A stretch of 64,000 nt of DNA from contig CAJTRG010000001.1 in the NCBI GenBank assembly GCA_910578585.1, positions 186,001 through 250,000 of the forward strand, written 5' to 3'. A program made the position numbers and the translations under genes. This DNA is from an uncultured Mailhella sp. GTDB lineage: Bacteria > Desulfobacterota > Desulfovibrionia > Desulfovibrionales > Desulfovibrionaceae. The notes below the pieces were generated by a model that saw only the letters and a program-made list of their open reading frames with translations, searched no databases and was not told the origin of the DNA. Positions 52,889 through 61,580 of this stretch are shown piece after piece; positions within the stretch are counted from its first letter, which is position 1; every line of letters begins with the position of its first letter.

Positions 52889-55387
52889 ATGTCTTCAAAT
52901 GAGAAGTTAGAAATGGGAGCTGAACAGGCTCCACAAAAAACTCCGAAAAAAAAGCATACATTTTTAAAGATTTTCTTTGCATTGTGCATAGTTGGCTTTA
53001 TTGGTGCTCTTGTCGCCGGTTATGGTCTGTATCGCTGGGCTGTCAATGATTTGCCCAGTTTCAGCAAGGTTGCAGACTACAGACCCGCTCAGGTAACGAC
53101 AGTGCTTGCCCGTGACGGCAGTATGATTGGGCAGTTATACCGTGAAAAGCGTTATGTTATCAGCATGAGCGAAATGACGCCGCTTTTGCCAAAAGCTTTT
53201 TTGGCTGTTGAAGACTCTGAATTTTATGAACATCCCGGGGTAAATATTACAGCGATTTTCCGCGCTTTTATTGCCAATGTGAAGTCTGGCAGCCATACGC
53301 AGGGCGGAAGTACCATTACCCAGCAAATTGTCAAGCGCCTCATGCTGACTCCTGAAAAAAGTTATGAGCGTAAAATTAAAGAAGCAATTCTTGCCTATCG
53401 CCTTGAAAAACAATTATCCAAAGATGATATTCTAACCATTTATTTGAACCAAATCTTTTTGGGCAATAATGCATACGGGGTTGAAGCCGCCGCCAGAACC
53501 TATTTTGGCAAGCATGCCAGTGAACTCAGTATTGCTGAATGTGCGATGATTGCGGGTCTTCCTCAGTCTCCTTCTGCCAATAATCCCCTTCGTCACCCCC
53601 AAGCAGCTCAAAAACGACAACATCATGTTTTGAACCGCATGCGGGATCTTGAATGGATTACCGAAGAAGAATATCAGAATGCGCTTCAGGAGAAACTTGA
53701 ATATAAATCCATGGCTACCTTTATGGGACGTGAGGGCGGCTGGTATTTGGAAGAAGTGCGCCGTCAGCTGGTGGATTTATTTACAGAAGAGTTTTCTGCT
53801 GAACTTGGTTTTGATGTGGGTGTATATGGTGAAGACATTGTGTATGAACAAGGCCTTACTGTCTATACGTCCATGGATCCTGTGCAGCAAATTCTTGCAG
53901 ACAAAGCGTTTCGGCGCGGTCTTGAAGAAGCCACAAAACGACATGGTTTTGAAGGCCCGATAGCAGAAATTTCTGTGGATGAAGCAGCGAAATTTTTTGC
54001 TGAAAATCCTTTTGATTTCAAAAAATTTACCAAGGGTGAATGGCAAAAAGCTGTAGTTGTGGCGGTTGAAGGTGCAGGAGCAAGTCTCAAACTTGGTGAA
54101 TATAATGGATATTTACCTGTCAGTGCCATGGGCTGGGCAAGAAAACCCAATAAGGCTGCCAATGGTTTATTTACTGCTAATGCTGTGAAAAATGCTGATA
54201 CTGTATTGAAACAAGGTGATGTTATCTGGGTTTCTTTGCGGTTCCCAAGCAAAAAAGAAATTGAGAAATTACAGAAAAATAATCCCCGCAATCTGGCTTT
54301 AGAAGAAGCAGAACTGACAAAGGAAAAGGTTATTCCTGTTGCTTTGCAGCAATATCCCCGCGTGCAGGGTGCTATGGTTGCTCTTGAGCCAAAAACCGGT
54401 GATGTGGTGGCCATGGTGGGCGGCTATGAATTTGGCTATGATGGCGACCAGTTTAACCGCGCAACACAGGCAATGCGTCAGCCGGGTTCTGCCTTTAAGC
54501 CTTTTGTGTATTCTGCTGCATTAGATAACGGTTTTACAGCCGGTTCCATGACTTTGGATGCGCCGATTATGATTGTGGATAAATTTGCCAATAGTGTTTG
54601 GCGTCCACAAAATTTCGGCGGTAAATTTGACGGGTCGCTCCGCTTCAACAGGGCACTTGCTCGTTCAAAAAACTTGTGTACTATCCGTATTGCCCAGGAA
54701 ATTGGCATGGAAAAAGTGCTTGAAAGAGCAAAGCAAATGAAACTTGCCCGTGCCTATCCTTTGCCCACTTTGGCTGTCAGTCTCGGTGCCATTGAAGTTT
54801 TGCCTATTGATGTGATTTGCGCATACAGTGCCTTTGCAAATTTGGGCAAGCGTCCAAATCCCCGCCTTATTCAAAAAATTGAAGGCCCTTACGGCAATAC
54901 ATTGTATGAAACAGAGCCAGAACTTGAACAAGTGATTAGCCCGCAAAATGCCTATATTATGTCACAGCTTCTCAAGGGGGTTGTTGATTATGGTACAGCG
55001 GCAAAACTGAAAAGCCTTGGCCGTCCTCTTGCAGGCAAAACCGGAACAACCAATAACGAAGTTGATGCCTGGTTTGTGGGCATGACTCCGGAACTTGTGA
55101 CTGCAACGTATGTGGGCTTTGACCAGATTGAACCCATGGGCCGCGGCGAAACAGGTTCAGGTGCCGCACTGCCTATTTTCAAATATTTTGCGGAAGAAGC
55201 TTTTGAACATTATCCTCCAACAGATTTTGAAATTCCGGAAAATATTTATTTCAGAACTGTGGACGGTGATTTATTGCCCTTTGCTGAAGGCACATCTTTA
55301 GAAAAAGGCATTAATGCCATTCAGTCGGATAATACTCCAGAAGCCAGGTCTGCTGAAGAATTGATGATGCAGGGCTTTGATTTTTAA
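52889..55387 (+). CDS. mrcA: Penicillin-binding protein 1A
   Basis: Bifunctional peptidoglycan synthase, 832 residues. A transmembrane helix at about 26-47 is followed by the GT51 domain with Glu108 (EDSEFYEHPG) and GGSTITQQIVKR, an OB-like insert typical of PBP1A (about 300-470), and the transpeptidase with Ser534-Ala-Phe-Lys537, SKN, and KTGT from Lys717. No biPBP_C domain is present, unlike pbpC in this window, so the organism has at least two class A PBPs here. Confidence 0.96.
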   Translation: MSSNEKLEMGAEQAPQKTPKKKHTFLKIFFALCIVGFIGALVAGYGLYRWAVNDLPSFSKVADYRPAQVTTVLARDGSMIGQLYREKRYVISMSEMTPLLPKAFLAVEDSEFYEHPGVNITAIFRAFIANVKSGSHTQGGSTITQQIVKRLMLTPEKSYERKIKEAILAYRLEKQLSKDDILTIYLNQIFLGNNAYGVEAAARTYFGKHASELSIAECAMIAGLPQSPSANNPLRHPQAAQKRQHHVLNRMRDLEWITEEEYQNALQEKLEYKSMATFMGREGGWYLEEVRRQLVDLFTEEFSAELGFDVGVYGEDIVYEQGLTVYTSMDPVQQILADKAFRRGLEEATKRHGFEGPIAEISVDEAAKFFAENPFDFKKFTKGEWQKAVVVAVEGAGASLKLGEYNGYLPVSAMGWARKPNKAANGLFTANAVKNADTVLKQGDVIWVSLRFPSKKEIEKLQKNNPRNLALEEAELTKEKVIPVALQQYPRVQGAMVALEPKTGDVVAMVGGYEFGYDGDQFNRATQAMRQPGSAFKPFVYSAALDNGFTAGSMTLDAPIMIVDKFANSVWRPQNFGGKFDGSLRFNRALARSKNLCTIRIAQEIGMEKVLERAKQMKLARAYPLPTLAVSLGAIEVLPIDVICAYSAFANLGKRPNPRLIQKIEGPYGNTLYETEPELEQVISPQNAYIMSQLLKGVVDYGTAAKLKSLGRPLAGKTGTTNNEVDAWFVGMTPELVTATYVGFDQIEPMGRGETGSGAALPIFKYFAEEAFEHYPPTDFEIPENIYFRTVDGDLLPFAEGTSLEKGINAIQSDNTPEARSAEELMMQGFDF

Positions 55388-55423
55388 CAACAAAAAGGGG
55401 AAGGGGAGTACCCTTTTCTTTTT

Positions 55424-55478
55424 ACCCGTCGGTTCCTGCCGTGGTGGTTGGTGCCATTCCCCAAGACGGGTTTTTTTT
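55424..55478 (+). terminator. Terminator after mrcA
   Basis: ACCCGTC (55424-55430) and GACGGGT (55465-55471) close a long loop followed by eight T. A weaker AAAAGGG/CCCTTTT hairpin precedes it. The T-run ends about 14 bp before the next ORF. Confidence 0.6.
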
Positions 55479-55491
55479 CTTAGAGGTTAGT

Positions 55492-55665
55492 ATGGAAAAA
55501 TTAGAAAAAGAAGTCTTGCAGGTAAGCAAAGAAATTGCTGTAAAATTCATTGAAACACAACGGATTTCTCCTGCTAATTTTACGGAAATTTTTCCTAATA
55601 TTTATAAAGTCGTTTTAGAAACTGTTCTTGCAGGACAGCAAGCTATTGAAAAATCCTGCAAATAA
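55492..55665 (+). CDS. Small conserved-looking protein of unknown function
   Basis: A 57-residue ORF starting MEKLEKEVLQVSKEIAVKF with a GAGG site upstream. It is predicted to be two amphipathic helices with no cysteine cluster or membrane segment. I favour ATG 55492 over an earlier in-frame start inside the mrcA terminator. It is 13 bp before the ubiE/menG-like gene and probably co-expressed. I do not recognise a family. Confidence 0.65.
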   Translation: MEKLEKEVLQVSKEIAVKFIETQRISPANFTEIFPNIYKVVLETVLAGQQAIEKSCK

Positions 55666-55678
55666 AGAGGGCGCTTCT

Positions 55679-56548
55679 ATGGCAACAAAATCTACTGCTG
55701 CAAAAAAAGAAACAAAGAAAACCAGTACAAGGCAACGCTCTCAAAAAGTTAAATCTGAAACTTTGCACGAAGAAATCAAAAAGAATGCGGCGGTTGAAGA
55801 AGATACTGCTGATACAAAAAATAATACGCCTGAACAACAGGTTATTTTAAATGAACATTCTGAAGAAGTTTGTTCCATGTTCAAAAAAATCACCAGGCAT
55901 TATGATTTGCTCAATCATGTTTGCAGTCTCGGATTGGATTTTTGGTGGCGGCATGTGCTTGTCAGCAGTTTTGCCCTTGGTGCAACCAATAAAATTTTGG
56001 ATATGGCAGCAGGGACTCTGGATGTGAGTGTCTGCGCTTTGAAAAAGTATGCACAGGCTCAGATTGTTGCAGGAGATATTTGCTCCGAAATGCTTGAAAT
56101 GGGCAAAGGCAAAATCAAAGCAAAAGATCTTGACAGAATTGAGCTTAAAACTATTGATGCTCTTGCTATTCCCTATGCACAAAAGAGTTTTGATGTGGTC
56201 AGCATGGCTTTTGGAATTAGAAATATTGAAGAAAGAGTAAAGGCTCTTGCTGAAATGAAAAAAGTGCTGGTAGAGGGCGGACAGCTCTACATTTTAGAGT
56301 TTTCTCCTGTGAAAAATCCATTTTTGCAAAAGGCCTATTATTTTTATATTGAAAAAATTATGCCGGCTATTGCAAAACTTTTTGGCGAAAATGCCGAAGC
56401 TTACGAATATTTGGCTAAAAGCATTAAAGCTTTCCCCTGTCAGGAAGATTTTTGTGCTGAGCTCAAAGAAGCTGGTTTTGAGCTGGTAAATTATCGAAAA
56501 TTATCCTTTGGAATTGTGACAATTTATACAGCAATTAAGGGAAAATAA
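55679..56548 (+). CDS. ubiE: UbiE/MenG-type C-methyltransferase
   Basis: SAM-dependent methyltransferase that makes menaquinone from demethylmenaquinone (anaerobes of this type use menaquinone). The first 50 residues are a Lys/Thr-rich, alanine-rich extension not found in E. coli UbiE. The catalytic part begins at about 60: MFKKITRHYDLLNHVCSLGLDFWWR, motif I ILDMAAGTLDVS (106-117), MAFGIRNI and the C-terminal SFGIVTIYTAIKGK. Motif I departs from the usual VLDVAGGTGD by losing the second Gly. I start at ATG 55679 with GAGG upstream. The 289 residues include the extension. Confidence 0.9.
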   Translation: MATKSTAAKKETKKTSTRQRSQKVKSETLHEEIKKNAAVEEDTADTKNNTPEQQVILNEHSEEVCSMFKKITRHYDLLNHVCSLGLDFWWRHVLVSSFALGATNKILDMAAGTLDVSVCALKKYAQAQIVAGDICSEMLEMGKGKIKAKDLDRIELKTIDALAIPYAQKSFDVVSMAFGIRNIEERVKALAEMKKVLVEGGQLYILEFSPVKNPFLQKAYYFYIEKIMPAIAKLFGENAEAYEYLAKSIKAFPCQEDFCAELKEAGFELVNYRKLSFGIVTIYTAIKGK

Positions 56549-56577
56549 AAAAAATATTTAAAAATTGAAAAAAATGC

Positions 56578-56606
56578 TTGCAATTCAAGCATAAATAACA
56601 TAAAAG
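56578..56606 (+). promoter_or_regulatory. Putative promoter for the tRNA-Leu pair
   Basis: TTGCAA (56578-56583) and TAAAAG (56601-56606), 17-bp spacing, with a predicted start a few bases before the first tRNA. Confidence 0.4.
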
Positions 56607-56615
56607 ATTCTTCGT

Positions 56616-56700
56616 GCCCAGGTGGTGGAATTGGTAGACACACTACTTTGAGGTGGTAGCGCTGCGAGGCGTGGGAGTTCGAGTCTCCCCCTGGGCACCA
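56616..56700 (+). tRNA. tRNA-Leu(GAG), copy 1
   Basis: An 85-nt class II tRNA with a 7-bp acceptor stem (GCCCAGG/CCTGGGC), discriminator A and encoded CCA. The anticodon stem-loop CTACT-TTGAGGT-GGTAG places GAG at 56650-56652. The long variable arm and GTTCGAGTC T-loop are typical of tRNA-Leu. Confidence 0.93.
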
Positions 56701-56742
56701 TCTTTGATAAAAATATATATAATATACTGTACTGACAAATTT

Positions 56743-56827
56743 GCCCAGGTGGTGGAATTGGTAGACACACTACTTTGAGGTGGTAGCGCTGCGAGGCGTG
56801 GGAGTTCGAGTCTCCCCCTGGGCACCA
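56743..56827 (+). tRNA. tRNA-Leu(GAG), copy 2
   Basis: Identical in all 85 nt to the first copy, 42 bp downstream, with anticodon GAG at 56777-56779 and encoded CCA. Confidence 0.93.
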
Positions 56828-56833
56828 CAAATT

Positions 56834-56860
56834 AAGGCTTACGTTCGTAAGCCTTTTTTT
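56834..56860 (+). terminator. Terminator after the tRNA pair
   Basis: Perfect 9-bp stem AAGGCTTAC (56834-56842) / GTAAGCCTT (56847-56855) with GTTC loop and a T-run to 56860. Confidence 0.9.
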
Positions 56861-56987
56861 GTATCCTGTATTTGAGATACATTTTTTCTAAAAAGCAAAA
56901 AATTGTTTGCTGTTATTTATTTAACAATTTTGTATTAATACAGAAATTAAGACAGATTATTATCCATTTGCCCGCCTAATATTTTTA

Positions 56988-57016
56988 TTGACTAACTGTC
57001 TGAAAAAATGTATAAA
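56988..57016 (+). promoter_or_regulatory. Sigma-70 promoter for the amino-acid ABC transporter genes
   Basis: TTGACT (56988-56993) and TATAAA (57011-57016), spacer 17 bp. A 12-bp palindrome TGTATTAATACA (56931-56942) lies about 46 bp upstream and could be an operator. Confidence 0.7.
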
Positions 57017-57066
57017 AAAATTTCTTTTTCAATTTTGTTTAACCTTATATGGAGTGTGTAAAACGT

Positions 57067-57879
57067 ATGGAACATTCCGATGACGTCCAAATTGAGGAAC
57101 AACAAGCTCCTCTTATTTTCACTGAAGGGCCGGCACCTATCATCAAACAAAAAAACCAAATTTTTACAGCTTGGTTGATTGCGTTTCTTGGTGCTGTGGG
57201 TATTATGGTAGGGCTTTGTTTATACAAGCCGGATACCTATTGGGAAATTATTCTTTTTATTCCTGACGGGCTTTATATTACCTTTAAAATTACCCTTATT
57301 TCTATTTTCTTTGCTGTACCTATTGGGTTCATTACAGGACTTGGGCGTCTTTCCAAAAACCGATTTATCAACACTGTTGCATCAATTTATGTGGAAATTA
57401 TTCGCGGTATTCCGCTTCTTATGCAATTATTCTATATTTATTATGCACTTGGAAGCATTTTAAAGGTTTCTCCAACCGTTGCTGCTGTGTCTTCTCTCAG
57501 TTTCTGCTTTGGTGCATATATGGGCGAAGTGTTCAGAGCCGGGATTTTATCTATTTCCAAAGGTCAAACAGAAGCTGCCCGTTCTTTAGGCTTCAACAGA
57601 ACACAAACCATGTTTCTTGTTGTTTTGCCGCAGGCGCTTAGAACCATTATTCCACCTATCGGCAACGAATGTATCGCGCTTTTGAAAGATACATCCCTTG
57701 TGTCTGTTATCGCTGTTGCAGACGTTCTTCGCCGTGGCAGAGAATACGCATCTTCCACCTTTGAATATTTTGAAACCTATACAATGATTGCGCTTGTTTA
57801 CCTTATTATTACGCTTTTGCTTTCAAAAGGTATGAGCATTATCGAAGGAAAGTTATCTCATTATGACAAATCCCGTTAA
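57067..57879 (+). CDS. Polar amino-acid ABC transporter permease
   Basis: Inner-membrane permease of the HisM/GlnP family. An N-terminal soluble stretch and helix (about 36-60) precede the conserved domain: GLYITFKITLISI, the EIIRGIPLLMQLFYIYYAL helix, and the EAARSLG coupling loop that meets the ATPase. The MFLVVLPQALRTIIPPIGNECIALLKDTSL block is diagnostic. I start at 57067 because GGAG lies upstream, though the 12-bp spacing is long; ATG 57049 in frame is the alternative. No substrate-binding protein gene is adjacent, so the solute is unknown. Confidence 0.9.
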   Translation: MEHSDDVQIEEQQAPLIFTEGPAPIIKQKNQIFTAWLIAFLGAVGIMVGLCLYKPDTYWEIILFIPDGLYITFKITLISIFFAVPIGFITGLGRLSKNRFINTVASIYVEIIRGIPLLMQLFYIYYALGSILKVSPTVAAVSSLSFCFGAYMGEVFRAGILSISKGQTEAARSLGFNRTQTMFLVVLPQALRTIIPPIGNECIALLKDTSLVSVIAVADVLRRGREYASSTFEYFETYTMIALVYLIITLLLSKGMSIIEGKLSHYDKSR

Positions 57880-58639
57880 TTCATATAGTGCCTTGTCTGC
57901 GCCTGATTTACAAGCAGCTATTTCCATCCGCGGCGTATGGAAACTTTATGGTGATGTTGTTGCCCTCAAAGATTTAAACCTGGATGTACAGTCTGGGGAA
58001 AAAGTTGTTATTATCGGCCCTTCCGGTTCCGGTAAATCAACTGCTCTTCGTACTATCAACAGACTGGAAGATACACAGCTTGGGCAAATTTATATCAATG
58101 GTCAAAATATCTGCGATAAAAAGAATGATATCAACCTGATGCGTCAAAATGTGGGCATGGTTTTCCAAAACTTCAACCTCTTCCCGCACATGGATGTGAT
58201 GAAAAATTTGACCATTGCACCTATGAAACTGCGTAATGTTTCAAAGAGCGAAGCAGAAGACAGAGCTTTATTCTTATTGAAAAAAGTTGGCTTGGCTGAC
58301 AAAGTAAAAGCCTATCCTTCTCAACTCTCCGGCGGTCAGCAGCAGCGTGTGGCTATTGCCCGTGCCCTTGCCATGCAGCCCAGTATCATGCTTTTTGATG
58401 AACCAACTTCAGCCCTTGACCCGGAAATGATCGGGGAAGTTCTTGATGTTATGGTAAGTCTAGCGAAAGAAGGCATGACCATGGTTGTTGTTACCCACGA
58501 AATGGGCTTTGCCCGTCAGGTTGCTGATAGAGTTATTTTCATGGATCAGGGCGTAATCTTGGAACAAGGCTCTCCTATGCAGGTTTTCGATTATCCTCAA
58601 AACGTCCGTTTGCAGCAATTCTTGAAGCAAATTTTATAA
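57863..58639 (+). CDS. Polar amino-acid ABC transporter ATP-binding protein
   Basis: ATPase of the GlnQ/HisP group, 258 residues, overlapping the permease gene by 17 bp. Walker A GPSGSGKST is at 52-60, the Q-loop NVGMVFQNFNLFPH follows, signature LSGGQQQR is near 155, Walker B IMLFDEPTSALDP and the switch His in VVTHEMGF are intact. With the upstream permease it forms the core of an uptake system that lacks its binding protein here. Confidence 0.95.
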   Translation: MTNPVNSYSALSAPDLQAAISIRGVWKLYGDVVALKDLNLDVQSGEKVVIIGPSGSGKSTALRTINRLEDTQLGQIYINGQNICDKKNDINLMRQNVGMVFQNFNLFPHMDVMKNLTIAPMKLRNVSKSEAEDRALFLLKKVGLADKVKAYPSQLSGGQQQRVAIARALAMQPSIMLFDEPTSALDPEMIGEVLDVMVSLAKEGMTMVVVTHEMGFARQVADRVIFMDQGVILEQGSPMQVFDYPQNVRLQQFLKQIL

Positions 58640-58658
58640 GTTATTTTTCTTTTTTCTT

Positions 58659-58738
58659 GGGGGAATAATTCCCCCCCCATACCCCCTTACCTCAAAACGA
58701 AACGCACGTATTGAAAATACGTGCGTTTCGTTTTGGGG
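58659..58738. terminator. Two-hairpin element downstream of the ABC ATPase
   Basis: GGGGGAAT/ATTCCCCC (58659-58666 with 58668-58675) is followed by a C-rich run and then a 23-bp near-perfect hairpin (58690-58712 with 58716-58738, one G-U pair, GAA loop). The layout copies the element at 10.14-10.20 kb but the second stem differs in sequence. Confidence 0.55.
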
Positions 58739-58794
58739 ATATATTAAAATTTGTTACTATGCTATGTTAGCTTAAAAGTTTTTGTAAAGGAGGT

Positions 58795-58831
58795 GCGGGG
58801 GAAAAACTTTTTGGAAAAAGTTTCCCCCCGC
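58795..58831 (-). terminator. Terminator-like hairpin downstream of adhE
   Basis: GCGGGGG (58795-58801) pairs with the CCCCC-GC arm ending at 58831, and ACTTTTT/AAAAAGT pairs inside with small bulges. It lies between the adhE stop and the plus-strand ABC operon. Confidence 0.6.
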
Positions 58832-58854
58832 ATAAATTTATCCCTCAAGAAAAA

Positions 58855-61431
58855 CTATTTCTTATCGCCATAATAGGCATTGAGGTACATTTGCCTGATT
58901 TCGCTCATGAGCGGATAGCGCGGGTTAGCGCCTGTGCATTGGTCGTTGAATGCTTCTTCCACCATGGTATCGAGCTTGGCAAGGAAATCCTTTTCGCTGA
59001 TATCATATTCTTTGATAGAGGATTTAATGCCAATATTTGCCTTCAATTCTTTAATTCGCTTGATAAGGGCATTAATTTTTTGTTCTGTGCTGTCCTTAGC
59101 TTGGGAAAGTCCCGTAAGTTCTGCAATTTTTGCATAGCGTTCAGAAGCTTTTGGATATTCATATTGAGAAAATGCTGCCATTTTTGCAGGTTTATCTGAC
59201 GCATTGAACAGAATAGATTCTTCAAGCATAAGAGCATTGGCAACACCGTGGGGCAGGTTGAAATGCGCACCCAGTTTATGCGCCATGGAGTGGTTAACGC
59301 CAAGGAAAGCGTTGGCAAACGCCATACCGGCCAGACAGGAAGCATTTGCCATACGTTCTTTTTCATACACAGCATTTGCGCCTTCTCTGACAGATGTTTC
59401 CAAATTTTCAAAAACAAGGCGAATTGCTTCAATGGCAAGTGGGTTGGTGTATTCGGTTGCCATAATGGAAACATAGGCTTCAACGGCGTGCGTCAAAACG
59501 TCAATACCAGAGGCAGCCGTCAATCCTTTAGGCATGGTCAGCATGAGTTCAGGGTCAACAATGGCTACACTTGGGGTGAGTTCATAGTCTGCAAGAGGGT
59601 ATTTGATGTCAGTCTTTTCGTCAGTAATAACGGAAAATGGCGTTACTTCTGAGCCTGTGCCGGCTGAGGTTGCAATACACCATAAATCAGCTTTAATGCC
59701 CAGTTTTGGAAAATCAACAATACGTTTTCTGATATCCATGAAAGTCATGGCTAAATCCATAAAGTTGACGTCAGGATATTCATAGAGAACGTGCATAATT
59801 TTTGCTGCGTCAATGGCAGAACCGCCGCCAAGGGCAATAATTACATCGGGTTCAAAGTCCAAAAGCATTTCTGCACCTTGACGAACTGTGGCAAGGGTTG
59901 GGTCAGCTCTTACTTCAGAAAAAACTTTACATTGAATGTGGAGTTCTTCCAAAATATTGGTAATCCGGCTTGCATAGCCAAGTTTTACAGATTGCTTGCC
60001 GGTAACAACAACAGCCCGTTTCTTGCCGGCAAGTTCCTTGAGAGCAAGAGGTAAGCAGCCGTATTTATAATAGATTTTTGGTGGTACTTTGAACCATAAC
60101 ATATTATCTCTTCTTTTTGCGACAGTTTTGATATTTAATAAATGTTTGATGCCAACGTTTTCAGAAACGCTGTTTCCGCCCCAGGAGCCACAGCCAAGGG
60201 TCATGGATGGGGTAAGATTAAAGTTGAATAAATCACCGATAGCGCCATGGGTTGCAGGGGTGTTGATCAATATTCTGCCTGTTTTCATGGTTTCAGTAAA
60301 ACGGGCAACTTTATCTTTTTCAACGATATCATTAAGATATATGCCGGAAGTATGGCCGGGGCCGCCCTGGTTGACCAGTGTATTTGCTTTTTCAAGAGCT
60401 TCATCAAAGGAAGAAGCTTGATACATGGCAAGAACAGGAGAGAGTTTTTCATGAGCAAATGGTTCAGAAAGGGCAGTGGATTCCACTTCACCAATGAGGA
60501 TTTTTGCTTCTTCTGGAATGTCAAGTCCGGCAAGTTTTGCAATAGTGCAGGCTTTTTGCCCAACAATATTCGCATTGAGCGCGCCTTTTTCATTTAAAAT
60601 AATACTGCGAACTTTTTGCAGTTCTTTTGCATTCAAAATATAGGCACCGCGCAGGGCAAATTCTTCTTTGACTTTTTTGTATATTTTGGAATGAACAATA
60701 ACTGATTGTTCAGAAGCACAAATCATGCCGTTATCAAAGGTCTTGGAAAGTAAAATGGCGTTTACTGCAAGTTTAATGTCAGCAGTTTCATCAATAATAA
60801 CAGGGGTATTGCCTGAACCAACGCCAATTGCAGGAGTGCCGGAAGAGTAAGCAGATTTTACCATGCCGGGGCCGCCCGTTGCCAGAATAAGATCCACAGA
60901 ACGCATAAGTTCCTGTGTATCTTCAAGGGTTGGATTTTCAATCCAGCCAATAATATTTTTAGGCGCACCGGCTTTTACTGCTGCATCCAAAACAAGTTTT
61001 GCCGCAGCAATGGTACATTTTTTGGCACGTGGATGAGGAGAGAAAATAATGCCGTTACGGGTTTTCAGCGCAATGAGAGCTTTGAAAATAGCAGTGGAAG
61101 TAGGGTTTGTTGTTGGAATAACACCACCAATGACACCAACTGGTTCAGCAATGCGAATGGTGCCATAGGTCAAGTTTTCATCAACAATTCCGCAGGATTT
61201 CACATTTTTATAGGCATTATAAATGTATTCAGATGCGTAGTGATTTTTGATAACTTTGTCTTCCGCAATTCCCATGCCTGTTTCTTCAACAGCCAGTTTT
61301 GCAAGGGGAATACGGGCATGGTTTGCTGCAAGGGCAGCTTCACGAAAAATTTTGTCAACTTGTTCCTGAGAAAATCCACTAAATTTCTTTTGTGCCTCAC
61401 GAACTAAGCTCAGTGTTTCCTGTAGTGTCAT
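58855..61431 (-). CDS. adhE: Bifunctional acetaldehyde-CoA/alcohol dehydrogenase
   Basis: An 858-residue fusion enzyme that reduces acetyl-CoA to ethanol (or runs in reverse) with NADH. The N-terminal ALDH half has catalytic Cys238 in MICASEQS (Cys246 in E. coli) and GGPGHTSGIY; a linker near 440-460 joins an iron-dependent ADH half with GGGSAIDAAK, GTGSEVTPF and the metal-binding HSMAHKLGAHFNLPHG. AdhE forms spirosome filaments. Expression is likely repressed by Rex: its promoter overlaps a Rex-type palindrome. Confidence 0.97.
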   Translation of the reverse strand: MTLQETLSLVREAQKKFSGFSQEQVDKIFREAALAANHARIPLAKLAVEETGMGIAEDKVIKNHYASEYIYNAYKNVKSCGIVDENLTYGTIRIAEPVGVIGGVIPTTNPTSTAIFKALIALKTRNGIIFSPHPRAKKCTIAAAKLVLDAAVKAGAPKNIIGWIENPTLEDTQELMRSVDLILATGGPGMVKSAYSSGTPAIGVGSGNTPVIIDETADIKLAVNAILLSKTFDNGMICASEQSVIVHSKIYKKVKEEFALRGAYILNAKELQKVRSIILNEKGALNANIVGQKACTIAKLAGLDIPEEAKILIGEVESTALSEPFAHEKLSPVLAMYQASSFDEALEKANTLVNQGGPGHTSGIYLNDIVEKDKVARFTETMKTGRILINTPATHGAIGDLFNFNLTPSMTLGCGSWGGNSVSENVGIKHLLNIKTVAKRRDNMLWFKVPPKIYYKYGCLPLALKELAGKKRAVVVTGKQSVKLGYASRITNILEELHIQCKVFSEVRADPTLATVRQGAEMLLDFEPDVIIALGGGSAIDAAKIMHVLYEYPDVNFMDLAMTFMDIRKRIVDFPKLGIKADLWCIATSAGTGSEVTPFSVITDEKTDIKYPLADYELTPSVAIVDPELMLTMPKGLTAASGIDVLTHAVEAYVSIMATEYTNPLAIEAIRLVFENLETSVREGANAVYEKERMANASCLAGMAFANAFLGVNHSMAHKLGAHFNLPHGVANALMLEESILFNASDKPAKMAAFSQYEYPKASERYAKIAELTGLSQAKDSTEQKINALIKRIKELKANIGIKSSIKEYDISEKDFLAKLDTMVEEAFNDQCTGANPRYPLMSEIRQMYLNAYYGDKK

Positions 61432-61467
61432 ATTCTAATCCTCGTTAAAGGTTTTTATAATATTAAG

Positions 61468-61510
61468 TTGTGAATATAATCACAATATAGCTGATTGAAA
61501 AAATATGCAA
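61468..61510 (-). promoter_or_regulatory. adhE promoter overlapped by a Rex-type operator
   Basis: On the minus strand TTGCAT (61505-61510) and TATTGT (61482-61487) are 17 bp apart. The perfect inverted repeat TTGTGA-N6-TCACAA at 61468-61485 covers the -10 and predicted start, one base from the Rex consensus TTGTGAA-N4-TTCACAA. Rex releases DNA when NADH/NAD+ rises, which would turn on adhE under reducing conditions. Confidence 0.7.
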
Positions 61511-61523
61511 GCATTTTTTACAG

Positions 61524-61557
61524 CACAAAAAGGAAAACCGAAGTTTTCCTTTTTGTG
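61524..61557 (-). terminator. Hairpin terminator downstream of the AGCS symporter
   Basis: Perfect 15-bp stem CACAAAAAGGAAAAC (61524-61538) / GTTTTCCTTTTTGTG (61543-61557) with a CGAA loop, followed on the minus strand by a T-containing tract. Confidence 0.75.
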
Positions 61558-61580
61558 TCTTTGTTTTGTATGAAAGAGGT

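Noticed and set aside
56585..56830. Two overlapping minus-strand ORFs of 61-81 codons with repeated sequence
   Set aside because: They are antisense to the two identical tRNA-Leu genes and owe their repeated peptides to that duplication.
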